From positions 1,062 through 7,214 of the forward strand of contig MTNE01000053.1 of the NCBI GenBank assembly GCA_002011355.1: 6,153 bases of DNA, in the 5' to 3' direction. Below the pieces are notes generated by a model that did no database searches, was not told the origin of the DNA, and worked only from the letters and a program-made list of their open reading frames with translations. Of this stretch, positions 1 through 6,016 are shown piece after piece (within the stretch, counting starts at the first letter, position 1; every line of letters starts with the position of its first letter). Source of the stretch: Thermoplasmatales archaeon JdFR-43. GTDB taxonomy: Archaea; Thermoplasmatota; E2; UBA202; JdFR-43. The position numbers and the translations under genes are program-made.

Positions 1-200
1 TGAATCCGTTTAAAAGTTCCATTGATAGAAAGAGCAATAGCCTTAGCTAAAACAGTTTTCCCCACGCCAGGCGGGTCCTCAATAAGAAGATGCCCCCCAC
101 TCAGAAGAGAAAATACCGCATATTCAACTGCTTCCCGCTTTCCCTTAATAACCTTTTCTATGCTTTTAATGAGTTTTTGCACCCTTTCCTGATGTGTCAT
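1..200 (-). CDS. MoxR-family AAA+ ATPase, N-terminal fragment (cut by window edge)
   Basis: Only the first 66 codons are visible; the gene runs off the left edge. The translation starts MTHQERVQKLIKSIEKVIKG and contains GGHLLIEDPPGVGKT, followed by VLAKAIALSI. This is the typical MoxR N-terminus: a short helical lead-in, then a hydrophobic strand and the Walker A loop at about residues 42-49, with the nucleotide-binding Lys48 and Thr49. MoxR proteins are cytoplasmic AAA+ ATPases thought to act as chaperones that help assemble or activate protein complexes, often with VWA-domain partners. Walker B, sensor and arginine-finger regions lie outside the window. The ATG at 198-200 is chosen because the family homology begins right after it and a stop codon lies in frame just upstream. 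There is no Shine-Dalgarno sequence; instead an extended -10 box sits six bases upstream. The gene follows the DUF5667 gene by 16 bases on the same strand, so it is probably part of that operon, perhaps with its own internal promoter. Confidence 0.88.
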   Translation of the reverse strand, partial: MTHQERVQKLIKSIEKVIKGKREAVEYAVFSLLSGGHLLIEDPPGVGKTVLAKAIALSINGTFKRI

Positions 201-206
201 GAGGGA

Positions 207-215
207 ATTATATCA
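207..215 (-). promoter_or_regulatory. Extended -10 promoter placed for a leaderless MoxR transcript
   Basis: On the minus strand the bases read TGATATAAT, a perfect TGnTATAAT extended -10 element. It ends six bases before the A of the MoxR ATG at 200, which is where transcription would be expected to start. The start codon has no purine-rich Shine-Dalgarno sequence (the upstream bases read TTCCCTC), which fits a leaderless message. No -35 hexamer is seen 15-19 bases upstream, as is tolerated for extended -10 promoters. The element lies between the stop codon of the DUF5667 gene and MoxR. In an AT-rich genome the match could be chance. Confidence 0.4.
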
Positions 216-216
216 C

Positions 217-1116
217 TTACTTCTTCTTTGATTTCCCCCTACCGGAGGAGTTCTTTTTCTTTTCTTTACCTTTCGTTTCCTTTGTACCTTTTTCTTTTTT
301 ACCACCCTTATCCTTATCTTCCTTTTTAACTTTTTCTTTCCCCTCTGCTTCTTTTTTCACCTTAGTGGAATCGGTTTCTTTCCCCTTCCCTTTAGAACTC
401 TGGACCTCCAACCCCAGCTCCTCTGCTTTCTTCAAAAGCCTTTCCTCTTCCTTGAAAATCTTTTCCAAAAGAGAGGTATTTGAAGAGACTTCTGCCCAAA
501 TTTTTCCCTTCTTAATATGCTCCTTCATATCAGAAAGAGCTTCCCGAGCTAACCCCTCTTCTCCTCTCTTTTCCATTTCCTCCGCTTCTTTCAACCGCTC
601 TTCAGCTAAACTCAGTTCAAATGAAGCTTTGCCTGAGGAAGTGAAAATTAATCCTCCTCTCAACCTTTCCATACCCCTCTTTACAGGATAAAGAGTACTA
701 TCAGGAAGGCTTTTAGCTGAAGCAATTCCCAAAGTGCTCAAGAACAACAATATGGCAACTAGGATTACCATTAAGGGAGAGATTCGGCGAGGCATCTTTG
801 CGCCTTTCTCTCCGTAACTTTTTACCCAACCGCTTCTTCCCTTCCTTCTCCTTCCATCTTCCATAAAATCAAATTTCGGAGGCGATTCCGCTCCAACTTT
901 AGAAAAAAACTCCTCTCCTTTGCTCTCTAAAGCAGAGTTAATAAGCTGCATCATGTAATCAGCCTGGAAACTATCTCCCTCTTTTAAAGATTGCAAAAAA
1001 GCCCCCAAAAGCTTTTTAACTTCACTTAAGTCTTCTCCATAAGCTTCCTGTTCTCGTATCCGTTTTATTACCTCTCTCGCATATTCCTGATACCTTTTTA
1101 ACTCTCTTTTCCGCAT
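217..1116 (-). CDS. DUF5667-type single-pass membrane protein with lysine-rich tail
   Basis: This 299-residue protein has four parts. Residues 1-75 are charged and helical. Residues 76-112 are a basic linker containing GRRRKGR. A single hydrophobic segment at about 113-134 (LMVILVAILLFLSTLGIASA) looks like a transmembrane helix. The stretch LPDSTLYPVKRGMERLRGG, then ELSLAEERLKEAEEM at about 137-181, matches the DUF5667 pattern of a 'D.LYPVKR..E' motif followed by 'A..RL.EA' helices. DUF5667 proteins are often encoded beside sigma factors and have been suggested to be anti-sigma-like, but no biochemical role is established, and no sigma factor is adjacent here. The last 59 residues are extremely lysine-rich (about 25 Lys) and probably disordered; by the positive-inside rule and the basic linker, the N-terminus is probably cytoplasmic and this tail outside. 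The ATG at 1114-1116 has only a weak upstream GAG. It is followed at 16 bases by MoxR. Confidence 0.8.
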   Translation of the reverse strand: MRKRELKRYQEYAREVIKRIREQEAYGEDLSEVKKLLGAFLQSLKEGDSFQADYMMQLINSALESKGEEFFSKVGAESPPKFDFMEDGRRRKGRSGWVKSYGEKGAKMPRRISPLMVILVAILLFLSTLGIASAKSLPDSTLYPVKRGMERLRGGLIFTSSGKASFELSLAEERLKEAEEMEKRGEEGLAREALSDMKEHIKKGKIWAEVSSNTSLLEKIFKEEERLLKKAEELGLEVQSSKGKGKETDSTKVKKEAEGKEKVKKEDKDKGGKKEKGTKETKGKEKKKNSSGRGKSKKK

Positions 1117-1211
1117 CTTCTCTAACCCTTTTTAATATCGGCTAATCAAGGGGGAAATTTAATCCAGTAAAGCTTTACAAAGGCTCTTTCCTTGTGGAAA
1201 AATGAGCCAGC
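1117..1211. other. Divergent intergenic region between the DUF5667 and MFS genes
   Basis: This 95-base gap separates two divergent genes and should hold promoters for both. I found no pair of -35/-10 hexamers with good spacing on either strand. The most structured element is a perfect 12-bp palindrome (see the separate entry). Neither flanking gene has a strong Shine-Dalgarno sequence here. Confidence 0.5.
1167..1178. promoter_or_regulatory. Perfect 12-bp palindrome, possible operator
   Basis: GTAAAGCTTTAC is an exact inverted repeat in the middle of the divergent gap, a common position for a regulator that controls two divergent genes. No regulator is encoded in the window, and a 12-bp palindrome is short, so the functional call is inference only. 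Confidence 0.22.
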
Positions 1212-2345
1212 GTGAAAAAGGAAAAAAATGTTCTCATAATTTATTTTGCGGTTTTAACTTTTGCCTTGGGATATGGACTTATCATCTTCCTTTACCCCAT
1301 TTACGCAAAAAGTCTGGGGGCAAACTCATTTCAAGTGGGAATCTTATACTCACTGATGACCTTCTGGATGTCTGTAGTGCAAATTCCTGGAGGCTGGCTA
1401 GCAGACCGGTTGGAACCGAAAAAAATCATTGTTTACACCTGGTTCCTAGTTGTCCCCGGCGGACTTATTTACTTTCTAGCAAAAACCTGGATTCACCTTG
1501 CATTCGCTGATTTTCTCTTAGGAATTTCAATGCTGCACGCACCGGCTGTTTCTGTGTACGTGCTCAGGCTCTCTCCCTCTCATAAACTGGGAGAAGTCTT
1601 CTCTTTTATTGAGTCTGCTTATCCTCTTGGCTTAGCCATTACACCTCTTCTGGGAGGATGGTTAGCTGACCAGATAGGAATGAAACCTGTCTTTTTTCTG
1701 TGCTTTCTCTTCTACACTATTTCTTTTCTTTTCACCCTGGCTCTAAAACCAATGCCTAAAAAAGTGAAAAAGACTCAAAAAAGAAGTTTAAAAAATTTAA
1801 AGTTCATCTCAGTGCTTCTTTTCTTTTCTCTTCTTTTGGGAGCAGAATATATCTATATCCCCTTCTTCCCCACATTTTTAAAGGAAATAAAAGGTCTTTC
1901 GTTTACTAAAGTGGGAGGACTGGCTTCATTTATCTTTTTTATAAATGCAATTTTCACCCCTCGAATTGGTAAAGCAGTAGACAGATACGGAATGCGGTCT
2001 TTACTCCTCTTTCTCCTTCCTCTCTATATCATTTCCCTTTCTGGATTCAGCTTTGCAAATGGAATTCTTCTCTTCTTTCTCGCCTTTTTAATGGGAGTAG
2101 CGAGACAGTTTTGGACCCTTTCAACCATAGCTACCGCTAAAACTCTTGAAGGAACAAGTGAAGGAATGGCTTATGGAATTTTAAATCTTTCGCGTAATGG
2201 AGTTACTTTTCTTGCTCCTCTGGTGGGAGGTGTACTGGACGGAATTAACCCAACTTATCCCCTTCTCGCCACGGCAGCTATCTTTATTCTCTCGCTACCT
2301 CTTGCGATAAGCTGGCCCTTAATTTCCCGAAGACTAATAAATTAA
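1212..2345 (+). CDS. Major facilitator superfamily (MFS) transporter
   Basis: This 377-residue protein is almost entirely hydrophobic and shows about 12 transmembrane helices in two halves joined by a basic loop at about 178-197 (KPMPKKVKKTQKRSLKNLK), typical of an MFS permease in the cytoplasmic membrane. The MFS motif A between helices 2 and 3 is clear: GGWLADRLEPKK at about 60-71. A related PLLGGWLADQIGMKP at about 145-159 follows helix 5, and RIGKAVDRYGMR at about 251-262 is the motif A position of the second half. The length is near the lower end for 12-helix members but looks complete. The substrate cannot be read from the sequence; drug, sugar or organic-anion export are all possible. 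The GTG at 1212 is the only sensible start, because a stop codon (TGA) lies in frame at 1203-1205; it has no good Shine-Dalgarno sequence. The 3' end overlaps the convergent DUF1858 gene by four bases. Confidence 0.88.
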   Translation: MKKEKNVLIIYFAVLTFALGYGLIIFLYPIYAKSLGANSFQVGILYSLMTFWMSVVQIPGGWLADRLEPKKIIVYTWFLVVPGGLIYFLAKTWIHLAFADFLLGISMLHAPAVSVYVLRLSPSHKLGEVFSFIESAYPLGLAITPLLGGWLADQIGMKPVFFLCFLFYTISFLFTLALKPMPKKVKKTQKRSLKNLKFISVLLFFSLLLGAEYIYIPFFPTFLKEIKGLSFTKVGGLASFIFFINAIFTPRIGKAVDRYGMRSLLLFLLPLYIISLSGFSFANGILLFFLAFLMGVARQFWTLSTIATAKTLEGTSEGMAYGILNLSRNGVTFLAPLVGGVLDGINPTYPLLATAAIFILSLPLAISWPLISRRLIN

Positions 2346-2542
2346 GCTTCGTTCAAAGCCTTAATAATCTCGTCAGCGTCGAGACCGTGTGCCATTGCTG
2401 CCTGCTCCACGGTTTCACCTGAAGCTACCAAACAGCCTAAGCAGTGCATACCAAAACGAGCAAAAATTTGTGCCGCTTCTGGCTTTTTCTGCAAAACCTC
2501 CATTATCGTTAAATCTTTCGTAATTTTTTTATCTTCACCCAT
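2342..2542 (-). CDS. DUF1858-domain small CxxC protein
   Basis: This 66-residue protein is essentially a single DUF1858 domain, also described as the hybrid-cluster-protein-associated redox disulfide domain. The signature GMHCLGC is at residues 31-37 with cysteines 34 and 37, followed by A-SGETVEQAAMAHGLD. The N-terminal part ITKDLTIMEVLQKKPEAA is the usual first helix region. The two cysteines suggest a redox-active disulfide or a metal or cluster ligand pair; the exact role is unknown for the family. No signal peptide or membrane segment is present, so it should be cytosolic. The ATG is well supported by a GGAGG at 2549-2553 with six bases of spacing. The gene is convergent with the MFS gene and divergent from the ribonucleotide reductase, about 97 bases away. 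Because thiols must re-reduce ribonucleotide reductase, a functional link is conceivable but is inference from position only. Confidence 0.9.
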   Translation of the reverse strand: MGEDKKITKDLTIMEVLQKKPEAAQIFARFGMHCLGCLVASGETVEQAAMAHGLDADEIIKALNEA

Positions 2543-2544
2543 TT

Positions 2545-2573
2545 TTAACCTCCATAAAAATTTCTAAAGATAA
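2545..2573 (+). promoter_or_regulatory. Candidate promoter of the ribonucleotide reductase gene
   Basis: TTAACC (2545-2550) and GATAAT (2568-2573) are separated by exactly 17 bases; the -10 matches the consensus in five of six positions and the -35 in four. Transcription would start near 2580, giving a leader of about 60 bases before the ATG at 2640. The -10 overlaps the -10 of the opposite-strand promoter, so the two could not be occupied together. No clear NrdR-box pair or cobalamin riboswitch is visible in this short gap. Confidence 0.33.
2549..2553 (-). promoter_or_regulatory. Shine-Dalgarno sequence of the DUF1858 gene
   Basis: On the minus strand GGAGG (part of GGAGGTT) lies six bases before the ATG at 2542. 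It is the strongest ribosome binding site in the window and fixes this start. Confidence 0.75.
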
Positions 2574-2600
2574 TATATCCCCCAAAAACTGGCTTTGCAA
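2572..2600 (-). promoter_or_regulatory. Sigma-70-like promoter of the DUF1858 gene
   Basis: Reading the minus strand, TTGCAA (2600-2595) and TATATT (2577-2572) are separated by 17 bases. Transcription would begin near 2565, leaving a leader of about 22 bases that contains the GGAGG. The -35 matches TTGACA in four of six positions and the -10 matches TATAAT in four of six; an overlapping TATTAT at 2575-2570 is a second -10 option with a 19-base spacer. Confidence 0.4.
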
Positions 2601-2639
2601 GTTTACTTCAAGCCTTATGATAAAATTTTTGTGAGAAAA

Positions 2640-5600
2640 ATGGTGAAAAAAGTTCGAAAAAGAGACGGCAAATTAGTCCCTTTTAATCCAGAAAAAATTA
2701 AAAATGCCATCTATCGGGCTGCTGAAGCTGTAGGACTCAAGGACTTTTCGCTAGCAGAGAAATCTTCTCGGGAAGTGATAAAAGAAGTTGAAAAAAAATT
2801 TGAAAATAAAATTCCTGAAGTAGAGGAGATACAAGACATTGTAGAAAAAACTTTAATCAAAAATGGTTTAGCAGAGGTAGCCAAAGCATATATTTTATAT
2901 CGGGAAAAAAGAAGGGAATTAAGAGAAGTAAAAAGTTTTTTGGGTGTAAAAGACGACCTCAAGCTTTCGGTTAACTCTCTTCAAGTCCTGAAGAAACGAT
3001 ACCTCTTAAAGAATGAAAAGGATGAAATCATAGAAACTCCCAAGGAGATGCTGGAAAGAGTAGCTCAAGCAATTGCTTCAGTCGAGGAAACCTACGGTGA
3101 AGACCCTGAAGCAGCCTACACAAAATTCTTTGAAATTATGAAAAATCTGGAATTTCTACCGAACTCTCCCACCTTAATGAATGCCGGAACGGAGATAGGT
3201 CAACTCTCTGCTTGTTTTGTTATACCCGTCGATGATTCTTTAGAAGGTATCTTTAACGCTGTTAAATACATGGCTCTTATTCAAAAATCAGGGGGTGGAA
3301 CAGGATTTTCCTTTTCACGTCTTCGCCCTGCAGGTGACCTGGTGAAAAGCACCATGGGTATTGCTTCAGGTCCTGTTTCCTTTATGCGTGTTTTTGATGT
3401 GACCACAGATGTGATAAAGCAGGGAGGCAAGAGGAGAGGAGCAAATATGGGAATTCTCCGAGTTGACCACCCTGATATCTTTGAGTTCATCACAGCGAAG
3501 AGAGAAGAGGGAAATCTAGCAAACTTCAATATCTCTGTCGCAGTCACAGATGAATTTATGGAAGCAGTAAAGAAGGACGAAACTTATCCCCTTATAAACC
3601 CGAGAAACAAAAAGAAAGTAAAGGAAGTTAAAGCCAGAGCTGTTTTTGATTTGATTGTAGCTAATGCCTGGCGGACAGGAGATCCAGGACTGGTCTTCAT
3701 CGACGAGGTTAACAGAAAAAATCCCACCCCGCACCTAGGAAAGATTGAAAGTACAAATCCCTGTATAGTTGGTGAGACCTTAATCCCCACCGAGTTTGGC
3801 CTGTTAAAAATGAAAGAGTTGGTTAAGCAGTTTGAAAAAGGAGAAATCATAAAAATAGCAGTAGACCCTCGAATGGTTAAAAAAACAAGTCTTTTAAAGG
3901 AGGGCACCTATGACGTTTCTCTAACCTCAGAGGAAAGCAACAGCTGCTATCTTTTACCAATTTCCCGAGCTTTGTATTCAGGAAAAAAAGAAACTTTAAA
4001 GATAACTACCCTTTCCGGTTACGAATTAGTTTGCACCCCTGAACATCGCATCATGACAGATAAAGGATGGGTAGAAGCTCGCAATTTAAAGCCTGGTCTT
4101 CACAAGATTCTCATTCAATCCAAAGAGGGATTTTTTAATTCAAATCATCTCCTCCCCTTCAAAACACCCACAGAGTTTAAAGGAAAAAATGGCCGCACTT
4201 ACAAGTATAATTTTCCCAAAGAATGGAGCTATGAACTGGGGCTGGTGCTGGGCTGGCTTATTGGTGATGGCTGGCTACGCTCAGGAAATAAAAACTGCCG
4301 TGTTGGCTTTTCATTTGGAAAAGACGATTATGAAATTCTAAATCTCTTAAAACCCATCCTCAACAAATGGTATGGTCGACCCATCAAGGAAGTGCAACGC
4401 TCCAACGGTGTTTATCACCTTTCCTATCACAGCAAATTTTTTGTTGAGTTCTTCGAAAAGCTAGGCGTAAAATCCCGGCGTGCTGAAGAAAAAGAAGTTC
4501 CCGAGAGCATATTTACTTCTCCTCGCAATGCAATTACAGGTTTTCTTCAATCATTGTTTACTGCCGATGGAACTGTAAATTACCGTCACAACGTAAATTG
4601 CTACATTCGGCTCACTTCAAAATCACTGAAGCTCCTCAAAGATGTTCAACTTCTACTGCTCAATTTTGGAATTAAATCCAAAATTTATAATAGGTCTCGC
4701 CCGCCTCGAAAATCTTTTAAATACACTACCATCAAAGGAGAAAATAAGACTTATACGAGCGACGGAATTCTATTCGAACTTAACATCTCACGCTCATCAG
4801 CTTATATCTTCTTAGAAAAGATTGGATTTTTAGGCAACAAACATAGCGATACTATAAAAAAATTCTATGAAAAGGGGTTCTACAAAGATAACTTTTATGA
4901 ACTCGTAAAACAGATTGTTCCTAATGGAAAAAGAGAGGTCTTTGACTTAACTGAACCCCTCACTCACTCTTTTATCGCAAATGGAATTATTATTTCAAAT
5001 TGTGGTGAACAGCCTCTTTTGCCTTTTGAATCCTGCAATCTGGGTTCAATAAACCTCTCGAAAATGGTGAAAAACAGAAAAATTGACTGGGAGCGGTTGA
5101 GAGAAGTAACGGAAGTAGCTGTTCACTTTTTAGACAACGTTATCGATGCTAATAAATTTCCACTTCCCCAAATTGAAGAAGTCACAAAAAAGAACAGGAA
5201 AATTGGCTTGGGAGTAATGGGCTTTGCGGAAATGCTCATTTTATTGGGAATTCCCTACGATTCCGAAGAGGCACTAGAGCTAGCAGAAAAAATAATGAAA
5301 TTTATAAACCAAGCTGCTCACCAAAAATCACAGGAAATAGCGAAAAGGCGAGGTTCATTTCCCGCTTTTAAAGGAAGTATCTGGGAAAAAGAGGGCTATG
5401 AAGGCATGCGCAATGCTACTTGCACAACGGTAGCTCCAACGGGAACAATTAGCATCATTGCAGGTACTTCAAGTGGTATTGAACCCTTATTTGCCATCTC
5501 CTTTGTGCGAGACGTTCTCGAAGGAACGAAACTTCTCGAAGTTAATCCCATATTTGAAAGAGTGGCGAAAGAAAATGGATTTTACTCCCGCGAATTAATG

Positions 5601-5966
5601 ATGGATATTGCAAAATCAGGTTCAATTGCAAAAAGAGAGGAAATTCCAGAAAAAATAAGAAAAGTTTTTAGAACAGCTCTGGACATTAGTCCTGAGTGGC
5701 ATGTCAAAATGCAAGCCGCTTTTCAAAAATACACTGATAATGCTGTTTCAAAAACTGTCAACCTTCCTCCCGATGCCACTCCTGAAGATGTAAGGCGGAT
5801 ATACATGCTTGCATATGAGCTTAAATGCAAAGGGATTACAGTTTACCGATATGGAAGTAAAAAAGAGCAGGTTCTTTACCTCGGAAATTTAATAGGAGAA
5901 GAAAAGCTGGTCTCCGCTGAATCTGAATATTCTGGCGGCTGCCCCGCTACATCCTGTCCCTTCTAG
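2640..5966 (+). CDS. nrdJ: Class II (adenosylcobalamin-dependent) ribonucleotide reductase with intein
   Basis: This enzyme reduces ribonucleotides to deoxyribonucleotides using B12 to form the thiyl radical. The precursor is 1108 residues; removing the 413-residue intein leaves 695. Order in the spliced protein: ATP-cone at about 3-92 ([17 protein letters not shown]); [11 protein letters not shown] at 173-183; redox Cys192 in [17 protein letters not shown] at 218-230; [12 protein letters not shown] from 260; [14 protein letters not shown] with presumed radical Cys375 and redox Cys386; phosphate-binding PTGTIS at 520-525, then SSGIEP; and a C-terminal CPATSC (688/693) like the shuttle cysteines of other reductases. 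The Cys375-Cys386 spacing of 11 matches what I recall for the Thermotoga enzyme. No small radical subunit gene is nearby, fitting class II. The frame is open to a TTG at 2595, but ATG 2640 is preferred: the ATP-cone begins there, GTGAG lies just upstream, and the TTG has no ribosome binding site. GTG 2631 and GTG 2643 remain possible. Confidence 0.93.
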   Translation: MVKKVRKRDGKLVPFNPEKIKNAIYRAAEAVGLKDFSLAEKSSREVIKEVEKKFENKIPEVEEIQDIVEKTLIKNGLAEVAKAYILYREKRRELREVKSFLGVKDDLKLSVNSLQVLKKRYLLKNEKDEIIETPKEMLERVAQAIASVEETYGEDPEAAYTKFFEIMKNLEFLPNSPTLMNAGTEIGQLSACFVIPVDDSLEGIFNAVKYMALIQKSGGGTGFSFSRLRPAGDLVKSTMGIASGPVSFMRVFDVTTDVIKQGGKRRGANMGILRVDHPDIFEFITAKREEGNLANFNISVAVTDEFMEAVKKDETYPLINPRNKKKVKEVKARAVFDLIVANAWRTGDPGLVFIDEVNRKNPTPHLGKIESTNPCIVGETLIPTEFGLLKMKELVKQFEKGEIIKIAVDPRMVKKTSLLKEGTYDVSLTSEESNSCYLLPISRALYSGKKETLKITTLSGYELVCTPEHRIMTDKGWVEARNLKPGLHKILIQSKEGFFNSNHLLPFKTPTEFKGKNGRTYKYNFPKEWSYELGLVLGWLIGDGWLRSGNKNCRVGFSFGKDDYEILNLLKPILNKWYGRPIKEVQRSNGVYHLSYHSKFFVEFFEKLGVKSRRAEEKEVPESIFTSPRNAITGFLQSLFTADGTVNYRHNVNCYIRLTSKSLKLLKDVQLLLLNFGIKSKIYNRSRPPRKSFKYTTIKGENKTYTSDGILFELNISRSSAYIFLEKIGFLGNKHSDTIKKFYEKGFYKDNFYELVKQIVPNGKREVFDLTEPLTHSFIANGIIISNCGEQPLLPFESCNLGSINLSKMVKNRKIDWERLREVTEVAVHFLDNVIDANKFPLPQIEEVTKKNRKIGLGVMGFAEMLILLGIPYDSEEALELAEKIMKFINQAAHQKSQEIAKRRGSFPAFKGSIWEKEGYEGMRNATCTTVAPTGTISIIAGTSSGIEPLFAISFVRDVLEGTKLLEVNPIFERVAKENGFYSRELMMDIAKSGSIAKREEIPEKIRKVFRTALDISPEWHVKMQAAFQKYTDNAVSKTVNLPPDATPEDVRRIYMLAYELKCKGITVYRYGSKKEQVLYLGNLIGEEKLVSAESEYSGGCPATSCPF
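3762..5000 (+). mobile_element. Intein (413 residues) with LAGLIDADG endonuclease, inserted at the NrdJ active-site cysteine
   Basis: The host reads ...ESTNP, then 413 foreign residues, then [19 protein letters not shown]; joining the flanks restores an unbroken reductase motif. Block A is [13 protein letters not shown] with nucleophile Cys1. Block B is [11 protein letters not shown] with the TxxH pair Thr92/His95. Block F is [16 protein letters not shown] with His402. Block G ends IIISN with terminal Asn413, and the +1 extein residue is Cys. This is a class 1 intein layout: acyl shift at Cys1, transesterification to Cys+1, Asn cyclisation, ligation of host parts. The penultimate residue is Ser412 instead of the usual His. 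An endonuclease domain lies between the splicing halves. It shares the host reading frame with no stop or frameshift, so it appears functional. The boundaries are set by the Cys and Asn-Cys junctions and by the restored host motif. Confidence 0.95.
4224..4886 (+). other. LAGLIDADG (DOD) homing endonuclease domain inside the intein
   Basis: Intein residues of about 155-375 form the endonuclease insert. The first LAGLIDADG motif is [12 protein letters not shown] (intein residues 159-170, catalytic-position Asp169). The second is [13 protein letters not shown] (258-270, Asp269), exactly 100 residues later. Such two-motif enzymes act as monomers and cut an intein-free copy of the host gene, so that repair copies the intein in. 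Both acidic residues are present and the frame is intact, which suggests activity; the domain boundaries are approximate. Between and after the motifs are basic stretches (e.g. [10 protein letters not shown], 311-320) suited to DNA contact. Confidence 0.85.
5940..5957 (+). other. C-terminal CX4C cysteine pair of NrdJ
   Basis: The last eight residues read CPATSCPF. A flexible tail with two cysteines is how ribonucleotide reductases pass reducing equivalents from thioredoxin or similar donors to the active-site disulfide; the CX4C spacing is the same as in the E. coli class I large subunit. The shuttle role is inferred from this similarity. Confidence 0.6.
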
Positions 5967-5974
5967 CCCTGCTA

Positions 5975-6016
5975 CAATAATCAAGCACCAAATACCAAAT
6001 TTCAAAAATCAAACCA
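5975..6016. repeat. G-poor CAAAT-rich tract, possible dispersed repeat
   Basis: This 42-base stretch just downstream of the reductase contains only one G and reiterates CCAAAT-like words (CACCAAATACCAAATTTC). Tracts of this kind occur between genes in some uncultured bacterial genomes and may be dispersed repeats. Only one copy is in the window, so the repeat nature cannot be shown here. Confidence 0.3.

Noticed and set aside
90..691. Plus-strand open frames at 90-329 and 365-691
   Set aside because: They are antisense to the DUF5667 and MoxR genes; their Phe/Ser-rich translations are the mirror of the lysine/glutamate-rich tail and have no domain features.
1202..1510. Plus-strand frame starting with ATG at 1202
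   Set aside because: It overlaps the MFS gene in another frame; its translation lacks the membrane-helix pattern and shows no family motif.
2554..2639. Cobalamin riboswitch or NrdR boxes upstream of the reductase
   Set aside because: The gap is too short for a cobalamin riboswitch and no paired NrdR-box-like palindromes are visible.
2711..3907. Minus-strand open frames under the reductase
   Set aside because: They are shadows of a strongly conserved gene on the other strand, with no domain signal or ribosome binding site.
3762..5000. The insert as a separate gene or an assembly chimera
   Set aside because: It is in frame throughout, begins with Cys and ends with Asn before Cys, and carries splicing blocks A, B, F and G in order; removing it restores the NPCGE motif exactly.
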